A stretch of DNA of 64,000 bases, taken from assembly GCA_009733775.1 (NCBI GenBank), contig WOGZ01000018.1:133120-197119 (forward strand), read 5' to 3'. This stretch comes from Alectoria sarmentosa (taxonomy: Eukaryota > Ascomycota > Lecanoromycetes > Lecanorales > Parmeliaceae). This document shows, piece after piece, positions 33,991-44,955 of this stretch. The translations under genes were made by a program, and so were the position numbers. The notes below the pieces were generated by a model, which searched no databases, was not told where the DNA came from, and was given only the letters and a program-made list of their open reading frames with translations. The number at the start of each line of letters is the position of its first letter. Within the stretch, counting starts at the first letter, position 1.

Positions 33991-34524
33991 ATGCCCAAAC
34001 TCCACCACCTCCTAGGACTGAAACCCCGCAACGACGAATCCCAAGGCCGCAAAGAAAAAGACGCCGACTACCTCGCCCGAATGGTCCGCGAAAACTCCAA
34101 ACGTCACAACTTCTCCGCCCTCACCTTCCGCTTCAGCTACACCCTCGGTCTCGACCTCCCCACCGCCGAACTCGCCCGCATGATCGCCGCGTACCCGTAC
34201 CCGTACCCGTACTCCACCACGCTCAACCGCTACTCCGAGCTCGAATTATCCGCCGCGTCCGTCTACATGGCCTCGCACGTTCGCGGTCGCGGCGGGGCAC
34301 CACCACCGAAGAGTAGTAGTCTCATCAACGAGATTGCACGCTTGACGCAGGTAAATTCGGATAGGATCCACGCGCTTAATACGGAGCTCTATCTGGCGCA
34401 GCAAGGACTCACGGACGCGCAGTGGCATGATATCTTCGGCGGCTGCGATCGTCAGCTCACGGCGGTGGAAATGCGGCGGACTTTGTCGTTCCCGCCGCTC
34501 AAATGTTCCGGGCACCCGACGTAG
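33991..34524 (+). CDS. Small protein of unknown function
   Basis: A single exon of 177 codons from the ATG at 33991, with the strongly C-biased third positions of a fungal coding sequence. The N-terminus is MPKLHHLLGLKPRNDESQGR; helices are likely at ADYLARMVRENSKRH and LINEIARLTQVNSDRIHALN. A short PYPYPYPY stretch is encoded by a perfect CCGTAC repeat (about 34193-34211). No signal peptide, membrane segment or known domain. The repeat may vary in length between strains. It is transcribed towards the F-box-like gene on the other strand. Confidence 0.62.
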   Translation: MPKLHHLLGLKPRNDESQGRKEKDADYLARMVRENSKRHNFSALTFRFSYTLGLDLPTAELARMIAAYPYPYPYSTTLNRYSELELSAASVYMASHVRGRGGAPPPKSSSLINEIARLTQVNSDRIHALNTELYLAQQGLTDAQWHDIFGGCDRQLTAVEMRRTLSFPPLKCSGHPT

Positions 34525-34922
34525 GCGGCTCGAGGAATTGGATAGGACGCCAAGAATAGAATTGGGGAGCGCGCGATGGGTTTTGCTGAATTGTTGATGG
34601 CAGGCGTGAGTAGGTGGAGGTGCTTTCTGGCTGTGCTCTAGCATTATTAGAAATGTGTTTCAACACTGGAAGGATTACAGGCTCGGATTTGTATTATTTC
34701 AGTTCATAATGCTGTTGTAGACTCCAATAGCCCTACCGGCACCATCTGTCTGCTATTGCCGGATCCATACCTATCCTAGCACCCTTCTCTCACTGAAAAG
34801 TCATCCTTCGCTGTTTCTCTAGCTAGGAATGGCCGCCCAATCTATGCAAATAAGCGGCAAATAGCCGATTACTGGTCCATGAATCTGCATTCCGACACCA
34901 AGCCATCACTCTCGCGGCCAAA
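34525..34922. other. Convergent intergenic region
   Basis: About 400 bp between two convergent stops. Open frames on the minus strand here are the shadow of the upstream gene. Only 3' UTR is expected. Confidence 0.5.
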
Positions 34923-35453
34923 TCAGCATCTACCACCACTTTGACCACAAATATCAGACCAAACGTAGTACTCGAAGCTCTCGTAGCAGGATTTGCATTT
35001 ACGTTCGTTTGAAGGTCCCGTTCCATGCGCAGCACTGGACCCCAGGGGCATGTGTCTCGTGTTCAAGCAGCCGCTGCGAAAGTATCGTGACGTGTAGACT
35101 CCGAAGTGGCTCCCGTCGAGGACCTCCCCACACGTGTAACAAGGGTAGAGATCGGGTGGGAAGAGGTAAGGGTGGTTGAGCTCGGCGAACAAGAGCCGCG
35201 CTCTTCTGATATCCAGCGTTCTGTTGTATTCCTGTTTGGAGGGCAGATTGCCAGGATAGTAAGGCGCGAGAAGAGCGAGAGGTTTGCGAGGGACGAGGTA
35301 CCGAAATATGGGATGAGTGCGTCGGAGGATCGTAAGCGATAGCTCGCCGTCTTCGCGGCTGGAGAGATGGGCGAATATTTGCTCTTTGAGTTCGAGGGGA
35401 AGGGCGAGAAGCGGAGGGAGAGGTTGTGCGGGCGAAGGCTGGGGTTCTGCCAT
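34923..35453 (-). CDS. F-box-like protein with a C-terminal Cys cluster
   Basis: A single exon of 176 codons from the ATG at 35453. After a Pro-rich start the protein reads LLALPLELKEQIFAHLSSRE then RTHPIFRYLVP, a short degenerate F-box. The second half has paired cysteines (CYTCGEVLDGSHF, then a Cys-His pair, then CKSCYES) that could bind a metal ion. This arrangement is common in a large fungal family annotated as F-box domain proteins. If functional, it would link Skp1 to a substrate in an SCF ubiquitin ligase; the partner is unknown. Confidence 0.72.
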   Translation of the reverse strand: MAEPQPSPAQPLPPLLALPLELKEQIFAHLSSREDGELSLTILRRTHPIFRYLVPRKPLALLAPYYPGNLPSKQEYNRTLDIRRARLLFAELNHPYLFPPDLYPCYTCGEVLDGSHFGVYTSRYFRSGCLNTRHMPLGSSAAHGTGPSNERKCKSCYESFEYYVWSDICGQSGGRC

Positions 35454-35853
35454 GCTGAAACTTGTCTGGGTCGAATATCTACCGAGGGATCATACTAGCA
35501 ATTTGCTGGATAGCTCGTTTCGAAACAGTCGAAGAAGAAACGTATAGCATGCCAGATACTAGGAGGAACACTGTTGGGGATGACATGGGAAATTCTGTGT
35601 CATTGTTGAAGATGTGACGAAGTTGAGCCAATGGGTATGTAAGCTTCACGTTGTGGAACTGATAGGAATGTTAGCGAGCTTCCCGTGTTGTCTTTGACCT
35701 CCTTCCCTATTAGGGACTGGCAGCGCTACAATGGGTCTGTGCTGACAGCCTCGAATTTGAGGGATGCAAACGGTGCCAAGTCGCCTGATGTTGCTTGAAA
35801 CTGTGGGACCGCCGTTAGCAAGACTTTCCGATCGCTCGAAGTCGTTTCGCGCT
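35454..35853. other. Short intergenic region
   Basis: 400 bp holding the F-box-like gene's upstream region and the remains of the secreted pseudogene's 3' side. Nothing else is seen. Confidence 0.45.
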
Positions 35854-36427
35854 TCAGAAGAACTTGTTCAGATAGAAAACTCCCTCCATGGGAACACGAA
35901 CACTAATATCCCACCGGCCCGTCACCCAAATCTGCAGCCAATGATTCTCCCCTGCACTAACCCTCGCACCCACCCTCTCCGCGAACCAACCGATCATCGA
36001 GCCAATAAATCACCGTCCCTTCCACAACATGCGCAAACTCACTCAGGCTTGCCAAGTCGTAGAATGGCCGTCCGTCCGCATGGATCTACATATGGCAGGT
36101 TCAATTTTGCACGAGGATGGGCAGGGCTAGAAATGGCGTGGGCCAGGGTTTGTCTTTGTCGCCGTATAATTAGGGTGAATGGGCTTAAGGAGCTGAACGC
36201 AGGGTTTTGGCTAGCCCCTGGCAATCTGATGCTAAGGGTATCGGGACTGAGGTGGGGATCTCACCGCGTTGGAGGCAGGTGATCTCCGCTAAGGCTGATA
36301 GGGTACCATATGAGACTGCTGCTGCGTGTACTAGTGCTGTATTGATATGAACGGAGAGGAGGATTGTAAGGGAGAAAATGTGAAGGGGGAATGAAGACAG
36401 GTTTCTAGAAGGCTGGTAGGTAATCAT
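35854..36427 (-). pseudogene. Decayed small secreted protein gene
   Basis: From the ATG at 36427 the frame encodes a signal peptide-like start (FPLHIFSLTILLSVHINTA) and then ITCLQRGEIPTSVPIPLASD-C, but stops after about 80 codons. Downstream, coding-like sequence continues in other frames: LNLPYVDPCGR, then YDLASLSEFAHVVEGTVIYW, then RVSAGENHWLQIWVTGRWD up to a TGA at 35854-35856. No introns with usable splice sites explain the frame changes, which occur at least twice. The order (signal peptide, Cys-containing N-terminus, LPY/CG motif, LASLSEFA helix, C-terminal strand) resembles a family of small fungal secreted proteins. Alternatively an unusual splicing pattern is missed here. No corrected reading is proposed. 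Confidence 0.5.
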
Positions 36428-37466
36428 GACTGCCAGAACCTATCGACTAGACAGAGCGAAGAGATGTCAATGTCAAAGTTGTAGCGGCATACGCGCTGTT
36501 GGCGATACTTCAAGGGCAAGGGGGTTTTTATAATCCTCCCCAGAGAGTCTCGATAGAGTTTTCAATACAAAATATACTGAATTGTTTTAACACCCAGAAG
36601 GGTAACAATAGATTCACTTCGAGGAAAGATGATAAAATAGCATTTTCAAATCGCAACAGATCTTCGACTCAAGAGATTGTCGCAATTCCGCTAATATTTA
36701 GGTTGTATTTTATAAATGCAGAGTCGTATACCACTCCCACTCCCTACTCCTCACTCCCTATTACCCATCCCATCACCCCTCACATCAGGCCCGCAAACTG
36801 TTATCATGGGGCGAACTTTGGCTAAATCGTCCAAATCCGAAGTCAAAAATACAATGGTGTGGATGTAACTTATCGTATTGAGATCTCGAATCGAAGACTT
36901 GACGGTCATATACATAAAATTCCTCTCACGATATTCGTTTCCCCAAGAGATTGATTGTCAATAGAATTTTCATCTCACAATACTTCTTCTATTAGCTTTG
37001 GAATCTTACAAGATTTGTTATACACGGATATATCTTTTACATCCTTGATAAGAGTCAACATCTTATTTCCTAAACGTCGTTACTGCAGAAGATCTGCATA
37101 ATGCATGAATTGCAAGAGCATTGTCAGCCGGGCCAAGCCTGTTCATAGAGTGGGCTAAAAAGGATGCTTCTGATAGGCTAGCTACTAGTATCATTGCAAA
37201 AAACACCCTGCCGACCTTAAAGTAGGCTAAACATCCTGTGGCTGTGCCTCATTCATGAATACCACCTTTCATCGTACATTTGCAACTATTAATGTCTTAC
37301 ATAAATTATAGAGTACGAGAGTCACTAGTGTCCAAAGCTTTGCCAGAAGGGACGGCTTGCGAGGGTTATCACTATGCCGACACAACAAGAATTGCTTCTG
37401 GAAAACTCGATAACAAAAACTTCCATCATCCTACCGAGGAAAGTATACCAGACAGTCACTGACCTC
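36428..37466. other. Intergenic region, about 1 kb, moderately AT-rich
   Basis: It follows the 5' end of the decayed secreted gene and precedes the 3' end of the large secreted gene. The stretch from about 36540 to 37100 is AT-rich but has no repeats or TIRs that I can see. No gene. Confidence 0.45.
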
Positions 37467-40400
37467 CTACGTGCAATCCTCGCAGCAATCCTCAGCTGCA
37501 GGCGGCGCCGTCCAGTTGCATTTCCCGTTATTCGCGCAGTATGTGAATCCATTGCATGAACACGGGTAGTCCGGGTCCACTGGACTTGTACTATCGAACA
37601 ATATCAGTACACCACATTTGAAAAGAGCACAGGGAATACATACATAGAAGTACAGGAGAAGGCCGCAGGTGTCGCGGTGGCGGACGGTATGATTGAACTG
37701 ACGAAAGATGCAGTAGACGTTGTTACAGGGATAGTGGCGCCAGTAGCTGTGGATATGATGTTTGAGTCGCTTAATACCGGAGAGGTTGATCTCGGCGCGG
37801 ACGCAGTGGCCGAGCCTAATTCTGTTGACGATGGCGACAAAGATGTGCCCGACGTTGTGTAGGCACAGACTGCATCAGCACTACCCGAGGTGCTTGCTCG
37901 CCTTCCGGAAAGGTCCAGCTTACTCAACGTTCCAGTCGACCACGACAAAGTGAAATCGATAGTGAACCTATCCACAGCAAAGCCAGACCAGGCCTTGATC
38001 TCGTTCAGAGCGTTCATCTGAGCAACACTGACGTCATCCGTTTTGCCATTCAGTGACGTTTCGATCGAAGTGACGGTGTTGGAGCTCCAGCTCCAAGCCG
38101 GCTTTACAATGTCAGCAAGAAATTCTGTCAGCCATGTCTTGTATGTTGCCGCGAAGTTGGCTTCGATCCGACCAGATCCGTCCGACTTCTGGATATTCTG
38201 GGATGTAATTCTCTGGTCGACGGTCTGATACGCCTGGTAGATACGATCATTGGTGACATCAAACATGTTCGCAAATTCTTTGTCTCTCATGACGTCGAAA
38301 AGCATGATGAAATCTTGAACCGTTTGGATCTGCATCTGAATGCCTTGGCCTATACGTGCAGTCCGAAAGTATCTTGACGGTGGGTCAATGCCTTTATCAA
38401 ACATCTAGCAGATTGTTAATGGAATTTGTGCACTCTCAGGTAACCGGAGAGGACGTACATAGCCTTTGACAGCGTTGAGACTTTTCTCTACGCCAGCGAA
38501 ACCGGGATTAGTACTTTCATACAAGGGAGGGTTGTTTGTAAGTTGGTTGGTAAATTGCATTCCAGGTAATTGGTCGAAAATTGTTTGCATGAGACTGATG
38601 TCACCGCATCCATCAAAGAAGACTTTGTTCATGTCTTGGCAAGTAAAACTTGCTGTGTCGATCACGGTTCCCAGAAAAACATTGACCAACTGCTTCTCAT
38701 CTACCAGAGGTTTAGTTCGCGAAGCTGACGTTAAAAGTCAAAGGGAACTCACAAACATGATCAACACTTTGCTCGCTTCTAGCTGGGATTCCATCTGGGC
38801 GCTCATCATCCGTTTTGTACCAAGCGAAGCTATCGGGTAGTCCACAACTATGGTTCCCGACATACCATTTTGGTACCGCATCGTAGACTGCGCCAAAACG
38901 GCCGCCCTGGCTGTTTCGCTGCAGGTTCAGACCTTTAAAAGCTCTGAGGCCGGAATAGCCAGGCTGAACTCCTTGCTCGCCGTTGGGGAAATTACAGCTA
39001 TTGATCGATGTGATCGCAGCTGCCTGCTCGCGTTTCATCAGCCCATAGCGAACATCAGGATTTTCCTCAGCCTTGCTGTATCCATCGCTGATATGCCAGG
39101 GTCTTCGGTCAAAACGACCTCTAACGCCAAAGGTACGCTTATTGATGTTACCATCAAGAGGTGGTCCTTCCCATTCCTCGAGATCGTCATCTGGATAGAC
39201 AAATGTCGGGCAGCCAGAGACAGCAGACGAAGTGTGAGAGGAGGTTTGGAATGAAGTCGAGCGGGCGGAGCTGGCTGATGATCTTGAGGAAGCCGTGGAC
39301 GAAAAACCAGAAGAGCTGAAGGATGAGCTGGTCGAAGCAGACCCCTTGGTATTCGAGTTGGTGTCGGTCGTAGACTGATTGTCATCATCGTCCTCTTCTT
39401 CTTCACCTGCCTTCTCGAGGGCGTCTAATTGAGTAGAAATTGAGTCAATTATATCTGCTGGTGGTGGAGGGCCTGTGATGGGACCAATCTCATTCGAGAT
39501 ATCGTTGACAATGTTATCAATGCAATTGGCGAGTCCAAGCGCGTCTCCCGCCAAACCCTCAATTGCACCAAGAGGATCGAATAATCTTTTCCTTGAGCTA
39601 CCGCCGGAACAGGTGTTAGACGTGGGCGGGAAATGCCCACCAAGATTTTTAATAATGTCTTCTGTATTGCCTTTAAGATTTTCTATTTCGTTGATGGCTT
39701 GGGTTTTAATAGCCGGTAAGGTAATATCGCTCACCCAGTTGCGCCCATCGCTGACGAATCCAAGCAGGATACCACCAAATATGGATTTTTGCGACGCTGC
39801 TGCAGGTCCACTGTTCGGAAGTGAGGTGATAGGGATTCCGCCGGGTTGGGTTGGGTTAGGTACGTCAAACGATGTGCCAGAAGCAGAACCAGGAATTTTG
39901 GTAGAAGAGCCCGAAGGCGCAGATACTCCTGTCGAGCCAGATGTGGCAGATGGGCCTGAATATGTGCCAGTTGATCCTGGGGCTGGAGTGCTCCCCGCAC
40001 CTGATGTGATGGAACTAGTGCCGTTCTTCGACAGTGACGAAGTAGGTGGGATTGTATCGCTACTAGTTTGGGATTGCGAAGAAAAAATGCTTGAAGTACC
40101 GTTGCCAGGGGCCCCTTGTGAGCCAGAACTGGCTTGGGAAGTGGACGAGAGAGACTGACCTGTCTCAAGGGGGGTGCTGCTTGAATTGAAACTAATGGCG
40201 GAGAAAGACTGAGGAACATTCTCAGAAGAGCTCGAAAACCCATTCTGAGCAGAAAAGCCACTCGTTCCACTGGCCCTGCTGCTTGTGGAAGCTGTAATTG
40301 GGCCTGTACGGGGAAAGCCTGAAGAAACCGGTGTGGAAGCTGTACCGCTGCCAGTCAGCTCGCTACCAGTGTGACTTGTACCTTTGAAAATGTTGGAGGC

Positions 40401-40595
40401 CGAATGGAAACCTGAACCAGTCTGAAATGGAGCGGAGGAACCAAAAAGGCCAGAACGGCTATAAACACCGGTTGACTTGCTCAAGCTAGAAGGATTTCGA
40501 GAAGCCTGATTTTCGGCACAACTGCTGCCAGCGTGGAGCAGCACAAGGAATGAAAGGATGGGAGCCGATATTGGCAATGAACAGAGTTTATGCAT
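37467..40595 (-). CDS. Large Ser/Thr-rich secreted protein with a C-terminal Cys-rich module
   Basis: Four exons, about 1,000 aa. The start is the ATG at 40595 (MHKLCSLPISAPILSFLVLL), giving a signal peptide; the reading upstream of it has no ATG. The N-terminal half is a Ser/Gly/Thr-rich, presumably O-glycosylated stalk (about 280 residues), then a domain with WVSDITLPAIKTQAINEIEN, an acidic run, a second Ser-rich stretch, and a compact domain with VPKWYVGNHSCGLPDSFAWY and FTCQDMNKVFFDGCGDISLM. After two short introns (near 38700 and 38405-38460) follow IQTVQDFIMLFDVMRDKEFA and a Ser/Thr linker. The last exon ends PDYPCSCNGFTYCANNGKCN then DCCEDCT, a small disulfide-rich, EGF-like or chitin-binding-like module. 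It resembles fungal cell-wall-associated proteins found with chitin-active enzymes, but no glycosidase motif is seen. The function is unknown. Confidence 0.77.
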
Positions 40596-42341
40596 GCTGT
40601 AGAGCGCAGTGAGAAATCTTAAATGCACAAGAAAGAATAGCCACAGGGCACAATCGCGGCAACTTGAATTGGAACAGTGCAAGCAAAAAGGTAGCCATGA
40701 GGGATGTCTATATCAATGCCATGATCAGAAGGGAAGAGGCCCAGCAGCATCACACTGACGAAAACGTGAAGGAATGCTTACGGTGAAAGCGAGGCATCCG
40801 GGCTCTCTTCAGCCCCATTCTCATGTTTGAGGTGTGGAAGCAGGATTCTGTGGACGGAAATTGGAGGAAACCACGGCGGTGCACCTGAATCGAAGTGACG
40901 ATATTGGTCTGGCGGAAATTGAGCGGTAAACCCGGAGTACTTTGAGTATGTGGGCGAAAAGTTTGAAAGGTCGATGATCCATCTGGCCGCATGCACTGGT
41001 GATAGCTTCCAACACTCATCTATATACGTATGCGGGTACTACACAGGCAACATCCCGTGCTCCACCTTCCGGCTACAGGCACAGCCAGGTACCCGCAGGG
41101 TCTCATTGCGGCAACACTACGAGAGATGAATGGAAAGGCGAGCTGACATCTGATTCTTCGACCCCAGCAGCCTTGTGCCAATGCGGCTGAGGGGACTCTA
41201 TCCGCTTCTCAAAAGTTGACGAGGGGATGAACAATTTCGGATGAAAGCAGGTCGTATACATAGACGGCTCTGACTCGAAGTCGTGCCCATGGTACAAGAG
41301 ACGGGAAATCTTTTTTTCGAACGAAATTGCCACACTTGTCCGCGGTTGTTGCTATCACAAGCTCGAATAAGCAGCCCAAAAGTAATGAGAAGACTGCAAT
41401 CAAGTAGAGAGCACTGCTCAAGGGGTCGGACATTGTTGGGTCGGACATTGCTGATCACACTTCTGATCCGTTTCAGACGTACATATACGGGGCATACACG
41501 GAGATAATTGATCGGCAGATACAACAAATTCAGCTTGGTCGCCTTAGGAATGTAAAGGAATGAAACTCAGGAAGATGATCCTTAGCCATAAGTTCCGACA
41601 TCGGCCAGATTCCGAAATGAATCGGAGCATCTGTGCTTTGTAAAAGGGGGGGAGGGGGGGGAAAGAGAACGATTCGGAGCAGCAGCATGAGGACTGGCCC
41701 CCATTCAGCCCCACCGCCAAGCCTTTTATTTTCTTGCCTGCACGTTATTATTAGAGTAATTGAGACTGGATCCGATCTGTATTGCAACATTTATGCGACA
41801 AATATATTCGTATTATTATCAGATACGGATTTATACATACTTACGGGTGGCCCTGCTGCTAGCAATTGTCCTTCAAAGGGAGACTGTCTGTGGACTCAGA
41901 CTCAGGGGACTGTTTGCAGAGGATTTGGATTCTAAAGCTGACGGACGGGATTGATCGCATGTCTTACTGTGTCATCCAGGATTGGAATGATTTCGGAGCT
42001 TCTGCCGATTTAAGTCCTGTCACACAAAGCCATTTCCTGAAACTCTTCACACGGGGTTCATGTTGTGAATTACGTTCTGAAAAGGCTCTCCGTCTTGCAC
42101 GGCTCCATCACCAACACAGCGAGAATCCAAACTCGTAACACTCTGTGTTTCACAACCTACTGACCTATCGGACTTCAATCTCAGTATATTCTCACCAACT
42201 TGCGTCTTGCACCAACGCCCCGCTCTTGTAGTGAAAGACCTCTGCACGACTAGGAAGGAGAGGAAGTTTCCACTCAATTCAGGAACCATCATCTACCTGG
42301 GTCGAACACACGTACCAAAAAAAAACGACTCCTGCAACGTC
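40596..42341. other. Intergenic region, 1.7 kb
   Basis: Divergent spacing between the large secreted gene (-) and the orphan gene at 42342 (+), so it contains both promoters. A run of G with single A interruptions lies at 41646-41661. No gene of quality. Confidence 0.45.
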
Positions 42342-43479
42342 ATGTTCACCAAGGAGAAATATTGCGCCGTGTGTGGATGTCTATTCAGCCTGCCCTTGAT
42401 TCGCAACCCCGAAAATCCAGATCCTAATGAAGATGAAATGCTGGCAGTCAGCGACCCGTACGATTCGCGTGTACTACCTGGAGAGTTGACGAATGTATTT
42501 CATCTAAATTGACGGTGCAGCGAACCTGCGCTAATGGCGCAAGTAGTGGCTAACGGAATTTCGCGTGGTCGGTCGATGGCAGAAACCGTGAAAGTGAATT
42601 CTTTCCGTAGATGAATAGCTGTTGATTGTGTACAGATACCCGCTCTTTAAGAACGTTTCCACTGTCCCAGATTTCTTCGTTTCTCCTCCCGCAAAATGGC
42701 AGTACAGGTATACCTTGGATCCAGCCGTCCCCACGACGGAGAGCAAGGATGAGAATATATCCGTGTATGAGAGCACAGATGCAGAGAATGGGATGCTTTT
42801 CCCCATCCACCAGGCATGCCTCGACCTTGTCCACCGAATGTGCGAGATTCGCAAAGGGCAAGGCCAAGTGAACGATCCCAAACAGCCCGGGACCCTAGAA
42901 GAGTTCTGTGATTGTCTTGAATTAAAGCGGAGCGCCAATCTGAGCGACTCGTGGAAGATCATGGAAGATCAGTATTATGGAAATTCGGGAGGGATTGAGT
43001 TGGCGCACAAATACTTTGGTGCAAGACAGTTTTGGACTGATGAATGGGATACTTCACGAGGCTGGGAGGTGCGTAGGCAATGAGTGGATGCGAATTTGTC
43101 CTACTGTACAGGAACTAAATGCTGGATCATTTCTCAGCTATTGTGCGCAGATCCTGCATCGATGAAGATCTCTGATCTTTCCTCCTTCATCCTCTCCGAG
43201 CTTCCGCAGCAATCGAACTCTTCCCAGACGCCGGCAGCCCACCAAAGTGAAGCCGAGGTCGAGTGGCTTTTCCCACAGGAACTGAAAGAAATTCAGCGTT
43301 TAGACCAGGGGGGTCACGACTGGGCCGAGGGCATAAGGTTGTTGAAGGAGAAGGCGAACAGCATCAGTGCTGACGAAGGCGGCGAACCCCAAGAGGAAAA
43401 GCTTATGTCCTCAGTGCCACTTGGCCTTAAAAATCGCTGGAGGATATGGAAAGTTCTCGAGCATATCCTTGAAGAATAG
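42342..43479 (+). CDS. Fungal protein of unknown function, four exons
   Basis: Exons 42342-42494, 42547-42587, 42636-43072 and 43112-43479; the sum is 999 nt (332 aa). The start MFTKEKYCAVCGCLFSL has a CxxC pair. After the second exon (WLTEFRVVGRWQKP) come FPIHQACLDLVHRMCEIRK, a long charged middle, and after the last splice TKCWIISQLLCADPASMKIS then LSSFILSELPQQ. The layout (N-terminal Cys pair, WL..FR.V motif, conserved HxxC helix, late W/C segment followed by an LSxxILSxLP line) is that of a multicopy family in Pezizomycotina often annotated only as hypothetical. The last intron, 43073-43111, would be just 39 nt, unusually short. No enzyme motif is seen. Confidence 0.72.
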
Positions 43480-44200
43480 GCCACATTGAAGAGCGATCTG
43501 CACGCCCCAACCTAGAAGCTCACTCTTGTCGAGTGGGACGCTTCAGATTAGGCCACGCATAGCCCGTCTACTACAACAAATGGATATTGCTAAAGGGATA
43601 TAGAAGTAGACAGTACGCATCTGGCTCACTCCTCGGGGTGTAGGGCGTTGGTTCGTTGCACTTCATGCGCACTTGGGTTGAGAACGTGGTCATCTTGTGA
43701 TGAATCCGGCAGCGAGTATTCCGAGACCTTCTCATTCTAATAAGGAAGTGATACATGTACACCATTGATTAATAGAAATCAGAGCTCGATAAGACGTAGG
43801 CACATGTTTGTTTGTCGCATAGAAAATTCACCGTACGCGAATTATCGATACCATCTCCAGCCGTCTCCCAAACGTCATTTCTTCGGCGGGCCACCCAAAC
43901 CACTACATAAGTACCTTTTATCGTTCAAAGTCATCATTTCAAAGCGTATTATCTTTCTCGTTCAAGTAATTGATTTAATATTATATGAGGGGCGGTGGGT
44001 ATGTAAAACGGCCGTGGCTGATTCGAAATTTGCCTCCTACCTACCCACATTTCTCATAGCCGAACTCTCAGCCCTATCGAAATCGAAGTCTCGCTTGAAC
44101 CTCAACGCACTCTAGGGTCGCTTAAGTAAGCCCCACACTCGTTTCGCATTGAGCGAACCTCATCAACGACCACGACTACCATCTTCCAGCAATCGCAACC
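43480..44200. other. Promoter region of eS25
   Basis: About 720 bp before the ribosomal protein gene. A TAGGGT motif (around 44114-44119) lies about 85 bp before the ATG; similar TAGGG boxes are common near fungal ribosomal-protein genes. No gene. Confidence 0.45.
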
Positions 44201-44762
44201 ATGGTGAGCGCAATTTTTCTCAAAGCAATACTGAAGCCGGGGGGGAAGCTGATCTCCTACCTACTTAGGCACCCGCAGCCGCATCTGCCGGCAAGAAGCA
44301 AAAAAAGAAGTGGTCAAAGGGCAAGGGTACGTTGCGCCTTTCATCCCAATTCACTCTCCATCTCCATCTCCAGCCCCTTCCGCATCGCCTCTGCAATCTT
44401 AAAGACATTCCCTACAAGTTCTTCTCGCTGATCCCAATCCTCTTTCAACCAACAGTCAAGGACAAGGCCAACCACGCCGTGATCCTCGACAAAGCCACCT
44501 CGGACAAACTCTACAAAGACGTGCAGTCCTACCGCCTCATCACGGTCGCCACGCTCGTGGACAGGCTGAAGATCAACGGCAGCTTGGCACGGAAAGCGCT
44601 GAACGACTTGGAGGAGAAGGGCCAGATTAAGAAGGTGGTTGGGCACAGCAAGCTGAGCATCTACAGTGAGTGAAATCTTTCGGCCTTGGTGACGGTGCGG
44701 GAGTGGGAGGATGGTAGGAGGCTGACACATGGGTAGCGAGGGCTGTGACTGCTGCTGAGTAG
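44201..44762 (+). CDS. RPS25: 40S ribosomal protein eS25 (RPS25)
   Basis: Exons 44201-44203 (the ATG alone), 44269-44326, 44456-44665 and 44737-44762; total 297 nt (98 aa). The protein starts MAPAAASAGKKQKKKWSKGK and continues DKANHAVILDKATSDKLYKD, SYRLITVATLVDRLKINGSL and KKVVGHSKLSIYTRAVTAAE, a full-length match to what I know of eS25. A conserved winged-helix core binds the 18S head of the small subunit near the exit site, and the protein supports IRES-driven initiation in other eukaryotes. The first intron interrupts the gene straight after the ATG, an arrangement frequent for ribosomal-protein genes in filamentous fungi. The stop at 44762 lies 194 bp from the 3' end of the convergent gene. 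Confidence 0.96.
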
Positions 44763-44955
44763 ATGGAGGGTGCGCGAATGAGAAAGGAGAGAGATGGGTG
44801 ACAGAGGACTGCGTACTGGCGTGCGCAAGGGGATTCTTCGAAAGGTAGCATCAATGGAGTACTTCTGAGATTCATCCCGGGAGCCTGTTGACTTGAAACA
44901 CTTCCACAATGCGAACGGTTTTCTCTGCAAATAACACACACAGCCTTCACACCCC

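Noticed and set aside
35764..36282. Plus-strand open frame of about 172 codons
   Set aside because: It lies opposite the decayed secreted gene and reads as Pro/His/Arg-rich noise.
36540..37100. Moderately AT-rich stretch as a second RIP block
   Set aside because: Composition is much milder than in 19,045-21,725, no inverted ends or repeats are seen, and both flanks grade smoothly.
39475..40158. Plus-strand open frame of about 227 codons
   Set aside because: Antisense to the Ser/Gly-rich stalk of the large secreted protein; the absence of stops follows from the repeated composition.
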